Part shown: piece by piece, positions 11,965 to 23,088 of the stretch
Position numbering within the stretch: the stretch's first letter is position 1
Layout: each line of letters opens with the position of its first letter
Assembly: GCF_029873635.1 (NCBI RefSeq)
Contig: NC_080428.1
Span: 69,709,101-69,773,100 of the forward strand
Direction of reading: 5' to 3'
DNA: 64,000 nucleotides
From: Malania oleifera
Lineage: Eukaryota; Streptophyta; Magnoliopsida; Santalales; Ximeniaceae
Notes under the pieces: generated by a model
Told to the model about the DNA's origin: nothing
The model's input: only the letters and a program-made list of their open reading frames with translations
Databases searched by the model: none
Made by a program: the position numbers and the translations under genes

Positions 11965-14465
11965 TGTGACGCCCCGAAACCCGCCAAGTGGGGCCCGAGT
12001 GCCACGTGTTCCAATCACCTACATCTGATACCATAATTATCATGCACGTAACGGAACATATATAAATAACTTCAAATAAATACCAGAATTCTATATAGTA
12101 ACCCCAAAACAAATACTACAACATCCAGATATCTATACATATTTCAATATCTCACAATACCCAAAAAAAAAAACTACCACAAAGATAGTCCCTGCCTAGG
12201 CCTTCAAACCCAGTCTCCAGAAGAACCTGAAAAATTGTTAATCCACTAGGGTGAGACACTTCTCAGTAAGGGTAGAATAAATTATAACAGTGTATGACAA
12301 ATGAGTTTTAATATTTACATATCAAAATAAACTGCTTCTCATATAATATCAATAACAACTGAGAAAATGTACCATTAATAACATCCCCATCACACACATC
12401 CAATATGCACAAGTACATAATTTTTATGCAGGCGAAAGTCCCCAAGGATAGGGAAGATTACTCACCCATACAAGTAGTTTCCCTCTCCTTTGGTACTAAA
12501 AACTACCTACCAGAGCATTCACCTTACTCAGTAAGCCCTTAGGTGAAGTATTACCTCACCGCCAATACACACATCTTTATTATTTTAAAGGCGAAGGTTT
12601 CCGAGGATCGGGATGTCTACCCCCCCATACAAGTAGCATCCCTTTACACTGATATCAAGAAACTACCTAACAGAGCACTCTTCTTTCTCAGCAAGCCCCT
12701 GGTGGTATGTTTACCTCGCCGCATGCACACACATGCATTCACAATATGCTATACCATTATTTTTATGCTATAATTAAATTCACATGCGCACAACACATCT
12801 ACACAGGAATCATGCATCTCATACTTCATCTTCCAATGTCCTCAGTACGTGGCCCACACAGAGCAACTGCGTACATGTCAGTACGTGGCCCACACAGACA
12901 CCTACGTACTCCTTATCTACACGTGGCCCACACAAGCACCACTAACCACACAGGGTACATAACATGGCCTACATAGGCGCCATTATCCACACAGGATATA
13001 ACGTGGCCCACACAGGCACCACTACCCACACAGGGTATATAACATGGCCCACACAGGCGCCATTATTCACCAGTATCCAATCCCCATGACCTACCCGTCA
13101 TACATCAGTAGAACAAGCTTATCAACCTGTCAATGTTCTACCCTATATAAATGACAATATGACAAGCTCCTCAACCTGCCAACATCATATCATGATTTAC
13201 ATCTGGGCAATATAACAACCTCCTCATGCCAACGTTATATTAAGATGCATACGAATAACCACTCTAGTTAGTTCACACAGACGCATCAATGCATTTCCTC
13301 ACAGGAATCCAATAGATTAATATATTCCCACCCAGTAATCCAACAGATCAATATATTTCCACACAGGAGTCAAACATAACAACTCATTCATCATGCCATA
13401 ATCATTTCAAACACTCCCACATGCAAACCCAAATGTCACAAAAATTCATATTAAATTTATTAGAAAGAAATTGTTTTCATGCCACACTGTTTTAATATCA
13501 TAAACAATTATTCCAAATATAACCTTAAACCAAAATCATCATTTTTCCAGTAATCAGACTATTATGAAAATCATATAGATAAATAATAAATTTCGTATGC
13601 TCGTAAATAACTGGTTCACTTTAATAAAATACTGATATAATTTTATTCCCCCTTACTTGATTCCCTGAACCACGCCTGCAGGGCTTCCAAATTTATACCC
13701 GCAGCGCTTATCCGAACCCTAATTCAATCATATCAACCCCAAAAAAATATTATTTTAACCCTTCCTAATTTATAATAATTAAATAATAATTAATTTCTAA
13801 ATAACCCATTTATCCTAATTTTGAGCTATTTCTACGACGACCCCACGAGAAATTCGTTCCGCTGGACTTGTAGAGAATCATCCCTAGATTCTCGTAGTGA
13901 TGTCCGATCGCCCATTTGGCTTAAAATTTAGGAAAAATTGAGATAAAAATAAGAATTTGACTTACCTCGGGAGATATGTCCATGCTACTCTTACGACAAA
14001 TTCACTTCGGTAGATATATCGGTGGCGAAGAATGGAGTTCGGTGATATTCTTGGATTTTCAATTGGACGAGAATCAGCCGCGAAATCGTAGAAAGAAAAA
14101 GAGTAGAGAGCGTGAGAGAATATATTTAATTTTTCTTTCTCTTTCCTTCTGTTCAAAGCGCGTGAATCTTTTTTTTTTTTCTTTCCTTCTTCTCTTCCTG
14201 TTTCTCCGAAGAATTAACCTTTAAATTTTCTTTTCTTTTTTTTTTAATTTCCTTTATCCTCTTTAACCTTTATCCTACTTTAACCTTATCATATACTTAT
14301 ATATATATATATCCAAAATCCTTAAATTTCTTAATTTAATTTATTTTATTAATAATAATTAATTAATTATTAATAATAATTTATATATTTATTTATTTTC
14401 CTTCTACTCTCTGTTTTCTCCAAAAAGCTTAACCACTAAGTATTTTTTTTTTTTTGGTCGTTACA
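11965..14465 (-). mobile_element. Solo LTR (gypsy), TSD TGAAT, inside LINE-1 ORF1
   Basis: The LTR runs tgtgacgccccg...ggtcgttaca, 2501 bp, flanked by identical TGAAT at 11960-11964 and 14466-14470. The minus orientation is inferred from the inverted shared block 'ggtgagacacttctcagtaaggg' (12250-12272) and the order of its parts. It contains a minisatellite of 'acgtggcccacacag' units. No internal region exists. It split a LINE that was already in place. Confidence 0.88.
12838..13075 (-). repeat. LTR-internal minisatellite (cgtggcccacacag units)
   Basis: About seven units of 30-45 bp share the core 'acgtggcccacacaggcacc', alternating with 'actacccacacagggtatata'. It lies at the same relative position as the other LTR arrays. 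Confidence 0.75.
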
Positions 14466-14539
14466 TGAATGTAGTCCTTTTCGTTTACCAAATGCAACTG
14501 AACATGGTAGTTATCCATAAAACTTATCATGGGAACTTC

Positions 14540-16095
14540 ACTTTTTATACATTTTATATTTTTTAAGTTCTTACTCTTCCTTTCTCTAACTTTAGCAAGT
14601 TTAAATATATCTCTTTCCCTTTTTTTTTTTGTATCTAATCTATTATACAAACTATTAAATGATCTTTTCCCCCTTCACTATTAAATGATAATTTTCAAAG
14701 CTGTCCATATTTCTACATTTTTGCCACGTTTTATACCAAATATTTTTTTTTTATCTTTTCGATTTTTTGTACATCTTTATCCCACCACCAACTTTCTTTA
14801 CTATTCGAAAATCTTTCCATTTATTCACCTAAAAACTTTTTTGCTATCTTTTTAATAAAGCTTACTAATCTACTCCAAAGGATATTTGTATCCATCTCAT
14901 CCTCTATAGTCAAATCTCCATCTTTGATCATTTTATCTTTAAATTTTATTTTATTTTCTCGTTTTAGGTTCCACCACCTAGTTCTCTTACGCTGATTTAT
15001 TTTATTATTATTATTTTATTTTTAATACATATATCTTACACTAACATTCTATGTTGTGTGGTTAGGCTTTTACCTGAAATAACTTTTCAATCCTTGCATG
15101 ATAAACGATATACCCTCCTAGTTAAAAAAAACATCTATTTGACCTCTATTTTGTCCACTTTTAAAGGTTATTAAGTATTCTTCTCTTATCTTGAAGGAAG
15201 TATTCATTATACTAAAGTCATATGACATAGTAAAATCTAAAATCATCTCCCCAGACTTATTTTTGCCTCCATATCCATATCCTCTATGTATCATCTCATA
15301 ATTTTTATTATCCCTTCCAACGTGTCCATTCAGATCTCTTCCTATAAATATTTTCTCAATCTCTGGTATGTCTTGTATAATACTATCCATATCTTTCCAA
15401 AATTGTCTCTTAAGATTTTCTGCTAAGCTGGCTTGATGAGCATATGCATTAATGATATTTATTATCTCTTATCCTAATACCATCTTGATTTTTATAATTT
15501 GATCTCCTACTCTATTAATATTAACAACACTATTTTTAAAGTTTTTGTCAATAATAAATCTTATTCCATTCTTATGTTTTTCTTTTCCAATGTACCAAAG
15601 TTTAAATTCTGAATTATCAATTTCTCTTACTTTCTCCCCTACCCACTTAGTTTTTTGAATGCAAATTATATTAATTCTTCATCTCATTATTGTGTCCACA
15701 ATTTTTATGTTTTTACCCATAAATGTCCCTATATTCCAAGTTGGTAATCTAATCATAGTTTCATGAATTAACATTTTTACTTGCCCACGTTCAGAATGAT
15801 GCAGGAACTCTCACATATTTGACACCGTACCAAGGGCGCCTTGGGGTGACAACCTAACGCACCCTCGCTCACTTTTCGCTACACCTGCGTGGTATAAGTG
15901 CAACGCATCGCTCGTAGGGGACCCCCCAGCAAATATTCGGTAAGAATTCATATCATAGTGATCTGACAAATTTTACACTGGCTATCAGCTACCTAACGTA
16001 ACCCTCCTCCTTTACTTGAACTTAGGACCGACTATGTATGAAAAAATTAGGACATTAAGTGCATCATAGGCGAAGTTCATTTGTGAATAATCTTG
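14540..16095 (-). mobile_element. RTE LINE, 5' half, copy A
   Basis: The minus-strand RTE leader is at about 15780-16045, and the endonuclease domain is at 15118-15390 (DIPEIEKIFIGRDLNGHVGRDN, KNKSGEMILDF). This family is often misannotated as craniofacial development protein 2-like. The endonuclease continues left but is broken by stops, and the copy ends at about 14540 at the LINE-1 junction, without RT. It is not a host gene. Confidence 0.85.
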
Positions 16096-16734
16096 CGCAA
16101 CATATTTATAATTTTTATACATTTTAAATATTTCTAAAAATAAAATAATAATATATTGCCATAACTAAGTTTACAAATGTAAAGTGCAAATACTTAAAGT
16201 TATTCATAAAAATGTTTATATATTTTTTTAAATTATAAAATTCAAACAATATTGAATTATCTTTAAAATTTTGGACAAATACGCCATAAATGCTCCAATT
16301 AAAATGATATGCAATACAATAAATTTTATTATTTAAGTAAGACTATGATAAAAAAGCTAATAAATAGAGATACATTTTTTAAATTCTTTTTATTTTGTAA
16401 AAATAAATCTTAATATATAACTTCTTTTGGTAAGATATTAATAAATTTATTATGATTTTTAAATTATCATTTTCTAGTTAAAATCTTCATTATTCAATTT
16501 CTATTGTCAAATAATTTAACAATAGTATTTTTTTTTCTCTTAAAAAAATTGTGTTTGGAGCATATTTTTGAAGAAATTGGAGAGAATTATATTTTAAAAA
16601 ATATGCTAATTTTTTTTTAAAAAAATGCTAAATTTAATTTTCACATGTATTGATGGAGAATTAGAAAACAATGTGTACGTTAAAAGAGTAACTTTTATTA
16701 CAACACAATATAATTTTCTCATTGTTTCATTGTA

Positions 16735-18640
16735 TGACTCATAAGTTTAATTCCATGATCTCTATTACAATTTTGAATATCTCCTTTACTTTTGTATATA
16801 GGTATTAAAGTATTTTTCTTCCATCTATCTAACATTTTCTTAGTTTTTATAATTGTATTAAATAAATTAGTTAACCATATAATTCCGTTATCACCTGAGT
16901 ATTTTCAAACTTCAATTAGGATGTTATCAGGTCCTATAGCTTTTTAGTGCAAACTTAACTTCGTTAACTCTAATTTTGTAAATAAATATCATATTTTTAG
17001 TCTTTTCCTCATTTGACAATTCTAAGTTTAAGTTTTCTATTTGGTTTTCATTAAACAACTTACTAAAGTAACTTCATCATCTTTCTTTAATGTCTTCGTC
17101 CTTAACCAAGACAATATCATTCTCACTTTTATACATTTTATATTTTCTAAATCCTTACTCTCCCTTTCTCTAACTTTAGCAAGTTTAAATATATATCTTT
17201 CCCTTTTTTTTTGTATCTAATCTATCATACAAACTATTAAATGATCTTTTCCCCCTTCACTATTAAATGATAATTTTTAGAGTTGTCCATATTTCTACAT
17301 TTTTGTCACATTTTATACCAAATATATATATTTTTTTTTATCTTTACGATTTTTTGTACATCTTTATCTCACCACCAACTTTCTTTACTATTTCTGAATC
17401 TTCCCATTTATTCACCTAAAATCTTTTTTGCTATCTTTTTAATAAAGCTAACTAATCTACTCCAAAGGCTATTTGTATCTATCTCATACTCTATAGTCAA
17501 ATCTCCATCTTTGATCATTTTATCTTTAAATTTTATTTTATTTTCTCCTTTTAGGTTCCACCACCTAGTTCTCTTACACTGATTTATTTTATTATTATTT
17601 TTTTTATTTTTTAATACATATATCTTACACTAACATTCTATGTTGTGTGGTTAGGCTTTCACCTGAAATAACTTTCCAATCCTTGCATGATATACGATCT
17701 ACCCTCCTAGTTAAAAAAACATCTATTTGACTTCTATTTTGTCCACTTTTAAAGGTTATTAAGTATTATTCTCTCTTCTTGAAGGAAGTATTCATTATAC
17801 TAAAGTCATATGACATAGTAAAATCTCTCTCCAGACTTATTTTTGTCTCCATATCTATATCCTCTATGTGTCATCTCATAATTTTTATTATCCCTTCCAA
17901 CGTGTTTATTCAGATCTCTTCCTATAAATATTTTTTTAGTCTCTGGTCTATTCATATTTTTCCAAAATTGTCTCTTAAGATTTTTTATTAAGCCGGCTTA
18001 ATGAGCATACGCATTAATGATATTTATTATCTCTTATCCTAATACCATCTTGATTTTTATAATTTGATCCCCTACTTTATTAATATTAACAACGCTATTT
18101 TTAAAGTTTTTGTCAATAATAATTCTTATTTCATTCTTATATTTTTCTTTTCCAATGTACCAAAGTTTAAATTCTGATTTATCAATTTCTCTTACTTTCT
18201 CCCCTACCCACTTAGTTTTTTGAATGCAAATTATATTAATTCTTCATCTGATTATTGTGTTCACAATTTTCATGTTTTTACCCGTAAATGTCCCTAATCA
18301 TAGTTTCCTGATCTAACATTTTTACTTGCGCACGTTCAGAATGATGCAGGAACTCTTGCATATATGACACCGTACCAGGGGCGCCTTGGGGCAACAACCT
18401 AACCCACCCTCGCTCACTTTTCGCTACACCTGCATGGTACAAGTGCAACACGGCGCTCGTAAGGGATGCCCCAACAAATATTCGGTAAGGATTCATATCA
18501 TAGTGATCTGACAAATTTTACACTGGCTATCAGCTACCTAACATAACCCTCCTCCTTTACCTGGACTTAGGACCGACTGTGTGTGAAAAAATTAGGACAT
18601 TAAGTGCATCATAGGCGGAGTTCATATGTGAATAATCTTG
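16735..18640 (-). mobile_element. RTE LINE, 5' half plus start of RT, copy B
   Basis: This copy has the same leader (about 18330-18595, including an open stretch 18278-18514 starting MSDHYDMNPYRIFVGAS) and the same endonuclease region (17690-18300) as copy A. It extends further, to 16735, into the start of the RT domain: the minus strand reads through words such as GPDNI, LFNTIIK and MSHTMK, typical of the plant RTE RT entry. Frames are broken. The shared right-hand flank shows that copies A and B arose by duplication, not by two insertions. Confidence 0.85.
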
Positions 18641-19261
18641 CGCAACATATTTTATAATTTTTTATACATTTTAAATATTTCTAAAAATAAAATAATAATA
18701 TATTGCCATAACTAAGTTTACAAATGTAAAGTGCAAATACTTAAAGTTATTCATAAAAATGTTTATATATTTTTTTAAATTATAAAATTCAAACAATATT
18801 GAATTATCTTTAAAATTTTGGACAAGATACGCCATAAATGCTCTAATTAAATTGGTATGCAATACAATAAATTTTATTATTTAAGTAAGACAATGGTAAA
18901 AAATCTAATAAATAGAGATACATTTTTTAAATTCTTTTTTATTTTGTAAAAATAAATCTTAATATATAACTTCTTTTGGTAAGATATTAATAAATTTATT
19001 ATGATTTTTAAATTATCATTTTCTAGTTAAAATCTTCATTATTCAATTTCTATTGTCAAATAATTTAACAATAGTATTTTTTTTTCTCTTAAGAAAATTG
19101 TGTTTGGAGCATATTTTTGAAGAAATTGGAGAGAATTATATTTTAAAAAATATGCTAATTTTTTTTAAAATAAATGCTAAATTTAATTTTCACATGTATT
19201 GATGGAGAATTAGAAAACAATGTGTATGTTAAAAAAGTAACTTTTATAAAACGAGTTGTGT

Positions 19262-20255
19262 AAAAAAAAAAAACTTATCAAAGACAAATATGCAGTGCAG
19301 ATAGCGTCAATTATGTTTTAATTAACGATTCGTGCTTACTCTTGCGGAAACAGACATTTAAGTGTGCCAGTTATGTTTTAATTAGCGATTTGTGTTAATA
19401 CTTACGGAAATAGGTATTTGAGTACCATATCTATTTTAATTAGCAATTCGTATTTATTTTTGCAGAAACATGTATTTAAATGTGTCATATCTATTTTAAT
19501 AAGTGATTGGTGTCGATACTTGCGCAATAAGGCATTTAAGTGTGTCGTATCTTTATTTAGTTGAGTGGGGATTGTACTTTAATTAATGATCCGCACTTAT
19601 CCATAAGGAAATAGCGTGTCAAGCCTATTTATGTACACGTTACTTATGTCTAATTGGTCTAATTGTTTTGGATCAATGAATTGACGTCAATATGACAAAA
19701 TAATTCGATTATTATTTTTATTTTTTTTAAAACAAGTTGTGAAATTTTTTTTTTCAAAGACAGATATGCAGTGCAGATAGCGTCAGTTATATTTTAATTA
19801 GCTATTCGTGTTGTTTTTTTGCAGAAACAGACATTTAAGTGTGTCAGTTATGTTTTAATTAGCGATTCAGGTTGATTCTTGCAGAAACAGACATTTAAGT
19901 GTGTCAATTATGTTTTAATTAGCGATTCGTGTTGATTCTTGGGTAAACCGGCATTTATGTCATATTTGTTTTACTTAGCGATTCGTGTTGATTCTTGCAG
20001 AAACATGCACTGCATTTAAGTATGTCGTATCTGTTTTAAGTAGCGATTTTGTGTTAATGCTCACGAAAACAGACATTTAAGGGTGTCGTATTTATTTTTA
20101 GTTGAGTGAGGATTGTACTTTAATTAATGATCCGTACTTATCCACAAGGAAATAGTGTGTCAAGCCTATTTAGGTACACGTTACTTATGTCGGATCGGTC
20201 CAATTGTTTTGGATCAATCAATTGTTGTCAAAATGACAAAATAATTTGAATATTA
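19262..20255 (+). repeat. Two-level tandem repeat (~480-530 bp unit made of ~59-bp units)
   Basis: Two large units (about 19262-19735 and 19736-20255) each start near 'gcagtgcagatagcgtcag' and end with 'ggatcaat...caaaatgacaaaata'. Inside each are four or five subunits of about 59 bp with the consensus parts 'gttatgttttaattagcga', 'ttcgtgttgattcttgcaga' and 'aacagacatttaagtgtgtc', followed by a unique tail ('gttgagtg.ggattgtacttt'). Such nested periodicity is typical of young satellites or a duplicated minisatellite. No coding frame crosses it. Confidence 0.85.
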
Positions 20256-20949
20256 TTTTAATTATTTTAAATATATATATAAAAATAAAACTTACTAATA
20301 AATCATTAAAAAAAATAAATAATTATAATAATTAAAATTTTTTAATGTGATTTTAGTTAAAATTTAGGACTGAACACAAATAAAGCATGTTTCAATAATT
20401 TTTAAATTCAAATTAACTATTAAACATAGTTTTATAAAAATATAAACTAAAATTTAAACAATTCAAACTTCATAAATTAAAATTACAGAGTTAAATTTTT
20501 GTTCTTTTGTGTGTACAATATAAATTGTGGATGGATAAAAAAAAAAGCTCAAATTTATATTAATTGGTTGATCTTTGATCAAGCTAATTCACCGAATTTT
20601 TCTTTTTATTGTTCAAATTATTATATTTTTAAATATGAGATTCAACCAGATTTAAAAAGTAAGTCATAATTCGACCAATCCGTCTATTCAAGTTAATTTT
20701 CAAATTATATTTTATTTTTTAAAGATATATTCATTATTTAATTTGTATAAAAATTATATTTAACAAATATTTTTTCAAACATACTTAATAGTTGACTAAC
20801 GGTCAACTAGGGAAAGGTTTTTTTTTATTCAATAAATTTAAATTTTAGAATTTTCTTTTTGATAATTTCAAAAAGTCAGGGAGTGGATTGTCATATTTGA
20901 AAAACTTGGAGGCATTACTGGATTGACCCAATCTTTTATTTATGTTTAT
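20256..20949. other. AT-rich intergenic sequence
   Basis: I see no coding frame and no recognised repeat in this stretch, which separates the nested satellite from the third flank copy. Confidence 0.5.
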
Positions 20950-21370
20950 ATTTTTTATGCAAGATATTTTATAATTTTTAGTAAATTTTAAATATTTTTA
21001 AAAATAAAAATAATAATATATTGCCATAACTAAGTTTACAAATGTAAAGTGCAAATACTAAAAGCTATTCTTAAAAATGTTTATATATTTTTAAAAATTA
21101 TAAAATACATTTAATATTTAATTACTTTTAAAATTTTGAACATGATACACCATAAATGCTCTAATTAAAATTATGTGCAACACAATGAATTTTATTATTT
21201 AAGGAACACTATGTTAAACATCTAATAAGTACATATTCATTTTTTAAATTCTTTTTATTTTTAAATATAATTCTTAATATATAACTTCTTTTGGTAAGAT
21301 ATTAATGAATTTATTATGTTTTTTAAATTATTATTTTCTAGTTAAAATATTCATTATTATTTGCTGACTA
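20950..21370. repeat. Third copy of the duplicated flank, without RTE
   Basis: The sequence 'tattgccataactaagttta' with 'caaatgtaaagtgcaaatac' and the following 300 bp repeat the segments at 16095-16500 and 18645-19030, but with more changes. It begins just where the RTE-linked copies show the inner edge of the RTE leader, so it may represent the pre-insertion sequence. Confidence 0.7.
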
Positions 21371-22530
21371 AATGATCAATTAATGAATTTTTTAAATTTA
21401 AAATTTAATATTTGGAAGGTACACACTGCTTCTAGATCTGTAATTTTGTTTTTTCCAAGTTTATCATTTAGGTGATAGATTATTGTTTATCTAGCTGACT
21501 GTACATACACTTCATAATAATTTTATAATAAATTAAAGTTGAAATTCTTAAATACCCATTATTTAATGATTTAAATGACAAATTTAGCAAAAAATTTAAT
21601 TTAAACTAGGTGGGTTTTTTTTTTAATATTTAATTTCACATAATTATAAATTTAAAAGTCCAAATTCTTAAATACATCCAGCTCAACAACTCAATATGGT
21701 TTCATTCCTTCCCAACAGCTGGATGGAGATCTAAGATTTTTGTGAACCTATTAAAGCATGTCTATTTAGAATTATTAAAAAAAAAAACCAATACAATTTT
21801 CATGAAAATAAAATTTTAAATACTTCTCGTATAAGTTTTTTGTTTTATTTGTTTCTCTCATGCACCCGCGTACGGGCAAATTTATATCATTAAATCTTAC
21901 AGCTTACATCTCGAAATCTCAAATTTTAATTTAACGAGAGATGGATAGCCATATAAAATGGGTGATGTATTAATTGATTTTATATGCTAAATGATGCTTG
22001 TCAATTTTTTTTTTTAATTTAAATATTTGTGCATCCTAATTAATTTTCTAAAGTATTTATATTTTATTATTTTTTAAATATATAAAATCAAATTTACTAA
22101 AAAAATATAAGATGGCACTCTAACCTTTAAATATTTTACTTTTCAACCAACACAACAAATCATTACTGGCTTATTTGATGTGTAATACATCATTGAATTA
22201 TTAATTTAAAAAAATATATACATATATATATGATAACCATGAGTAAACTCGATTAGTCCATTTTAGTTAAAAAATTATTTTCTCAGATGTCGAGACAACC
22301 ATTGATGACTCGATAAAGTGAGAATAATACCTTGTTTTTGACTTTAAGTTGCCAAAAAATAATCTTTTAATTAATAACTAGCCATATAACACATTACACG
22401 CCATTTAAACGAGTTATTCACTCAAAGCAAAAGAATAATAATCACTCATTATTTAATGGAGGGCGTGTGATTAATGTGAATACGTGGTTGCTAATTTTAA
22501 GATTGATTTAAAAGAAGATTTCTGAATTAA
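21371..22530. other. AT-rich intergenic sequence upstream of the kinase gene
   Basis: It is very AT-rich with no convincing ORF or repeat boundary. It probably includes the distal promoter of the kinase gene. Confidence 0.45.
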
Positions 22531-22535
22531 TGTCC

Positions 22536-22547
22536 TCTTATAAATAA
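22536..22547 (+). promoter_or_regulatory. Possible TATA box of the kinase gene
   Basis: cttataaataaa lies about 540 bp before the start codon. The interval to the ATG shows pyrimidine-rich stretches typical of a 5' leader. The site is a guess by motif and position only. Confidence 0.25.
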
Positions 22548-23088
22548 AGCATGGTTTTAAGTTAAGTTATTAGAACAAGGTGGCATAGATTAATAGTTGT
22601 AATTAAAGATTTTTTTTATTGGTGGTAAAAGATCTTCATTGTATTGTTCTCTTGTAATTGTAGGACAAGAAACAGTACATGGCAATTATAAAAGGATGAA
22701 ATTATGAACTCGCTAGCAAACAATGAAACAAACAGCAAAGGTCCCCACGCGTCCGTCGTGTGGACTGTGGACGCAATAGGTGTGCGAGGAGAGGAGAAGG
22801 CTGACTGATTCTTCTTCGCTGCGCTTTCTGCTGTGCTTCCTAACCATCCTTGGGTTGGCTTGCTTCCTTTTGACATTCGGTCGTTTGCTTATTTTAATTA
22901 AGCTTCTCTTCCTCTTTCTCTTTGCTTTTCCAGATTAGATGGGCACGGGGGACTAGCCCATTTTCATTTTCTGCTTCATGCTTCGTCCAGGAGGATTTAC
23001 TTAAATTGTTATGATTGGGTTTTGATTTTGGACAACAGCTTGAAGGTAGCGTTGAAAGTGTTTTCCCTTTTCTATTCTCGAGCATCTG

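Larger units (their letters stand above)
10921..14540 (-). pseudogene. LINE-1 ORF1 fragment (DUF4283 + zinc knuckle), split by a solo LTR
   Basis: Downstream in the LINE sense, 11443-11817 encodes the end of a DUF4283-type RNA-binding domain followed by a CCHC knuckle (YCNKCCRQDHTEVVCW: C-x2-C-x4-H-x4-C). A basic, low-complexity tail follows (11249-11437). Reading resumes at 14466-14540 across the inserted LTR, with ISFMDNYHVQLHLVNEKDYIH joining the WAREGRWVAGCQFRLFNW part at 11875-11960, as expected for one DUF4283 domain. The N-terminus is missing at about 14540, where RTE-related sequence begins. Internal stops are present, so it is a pseudogene. Confidence 0.8.
14540..19245. repeat. Head-to-tail duplication of a ~2.2-2.5 kb segment
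   Basis: Segment 14540-16704 is repeated at about 17127-19245. The similarity covers the RTE half and about 600 bp of non-RTE flank to its right: both run through 'aataataatatattgccataac' and 'ggagaattagaaaacaatgtgta'. The second unit starts at about 16705 and has extra RTE sequence at its left end that the first unit lost at the LINE-1 junction. Matches include flank and runs of T, which fits segmental tandem duplication after the RTE inserted. Confidence 0.85.

Noticed and set aside
15118-15390. 90-aa ORF resembling 'craniofacial development protein 2-like'
   Set aside because: It is the endonuclease of an RTE LINE with repeated copies nearby; the name is a common annotation error.
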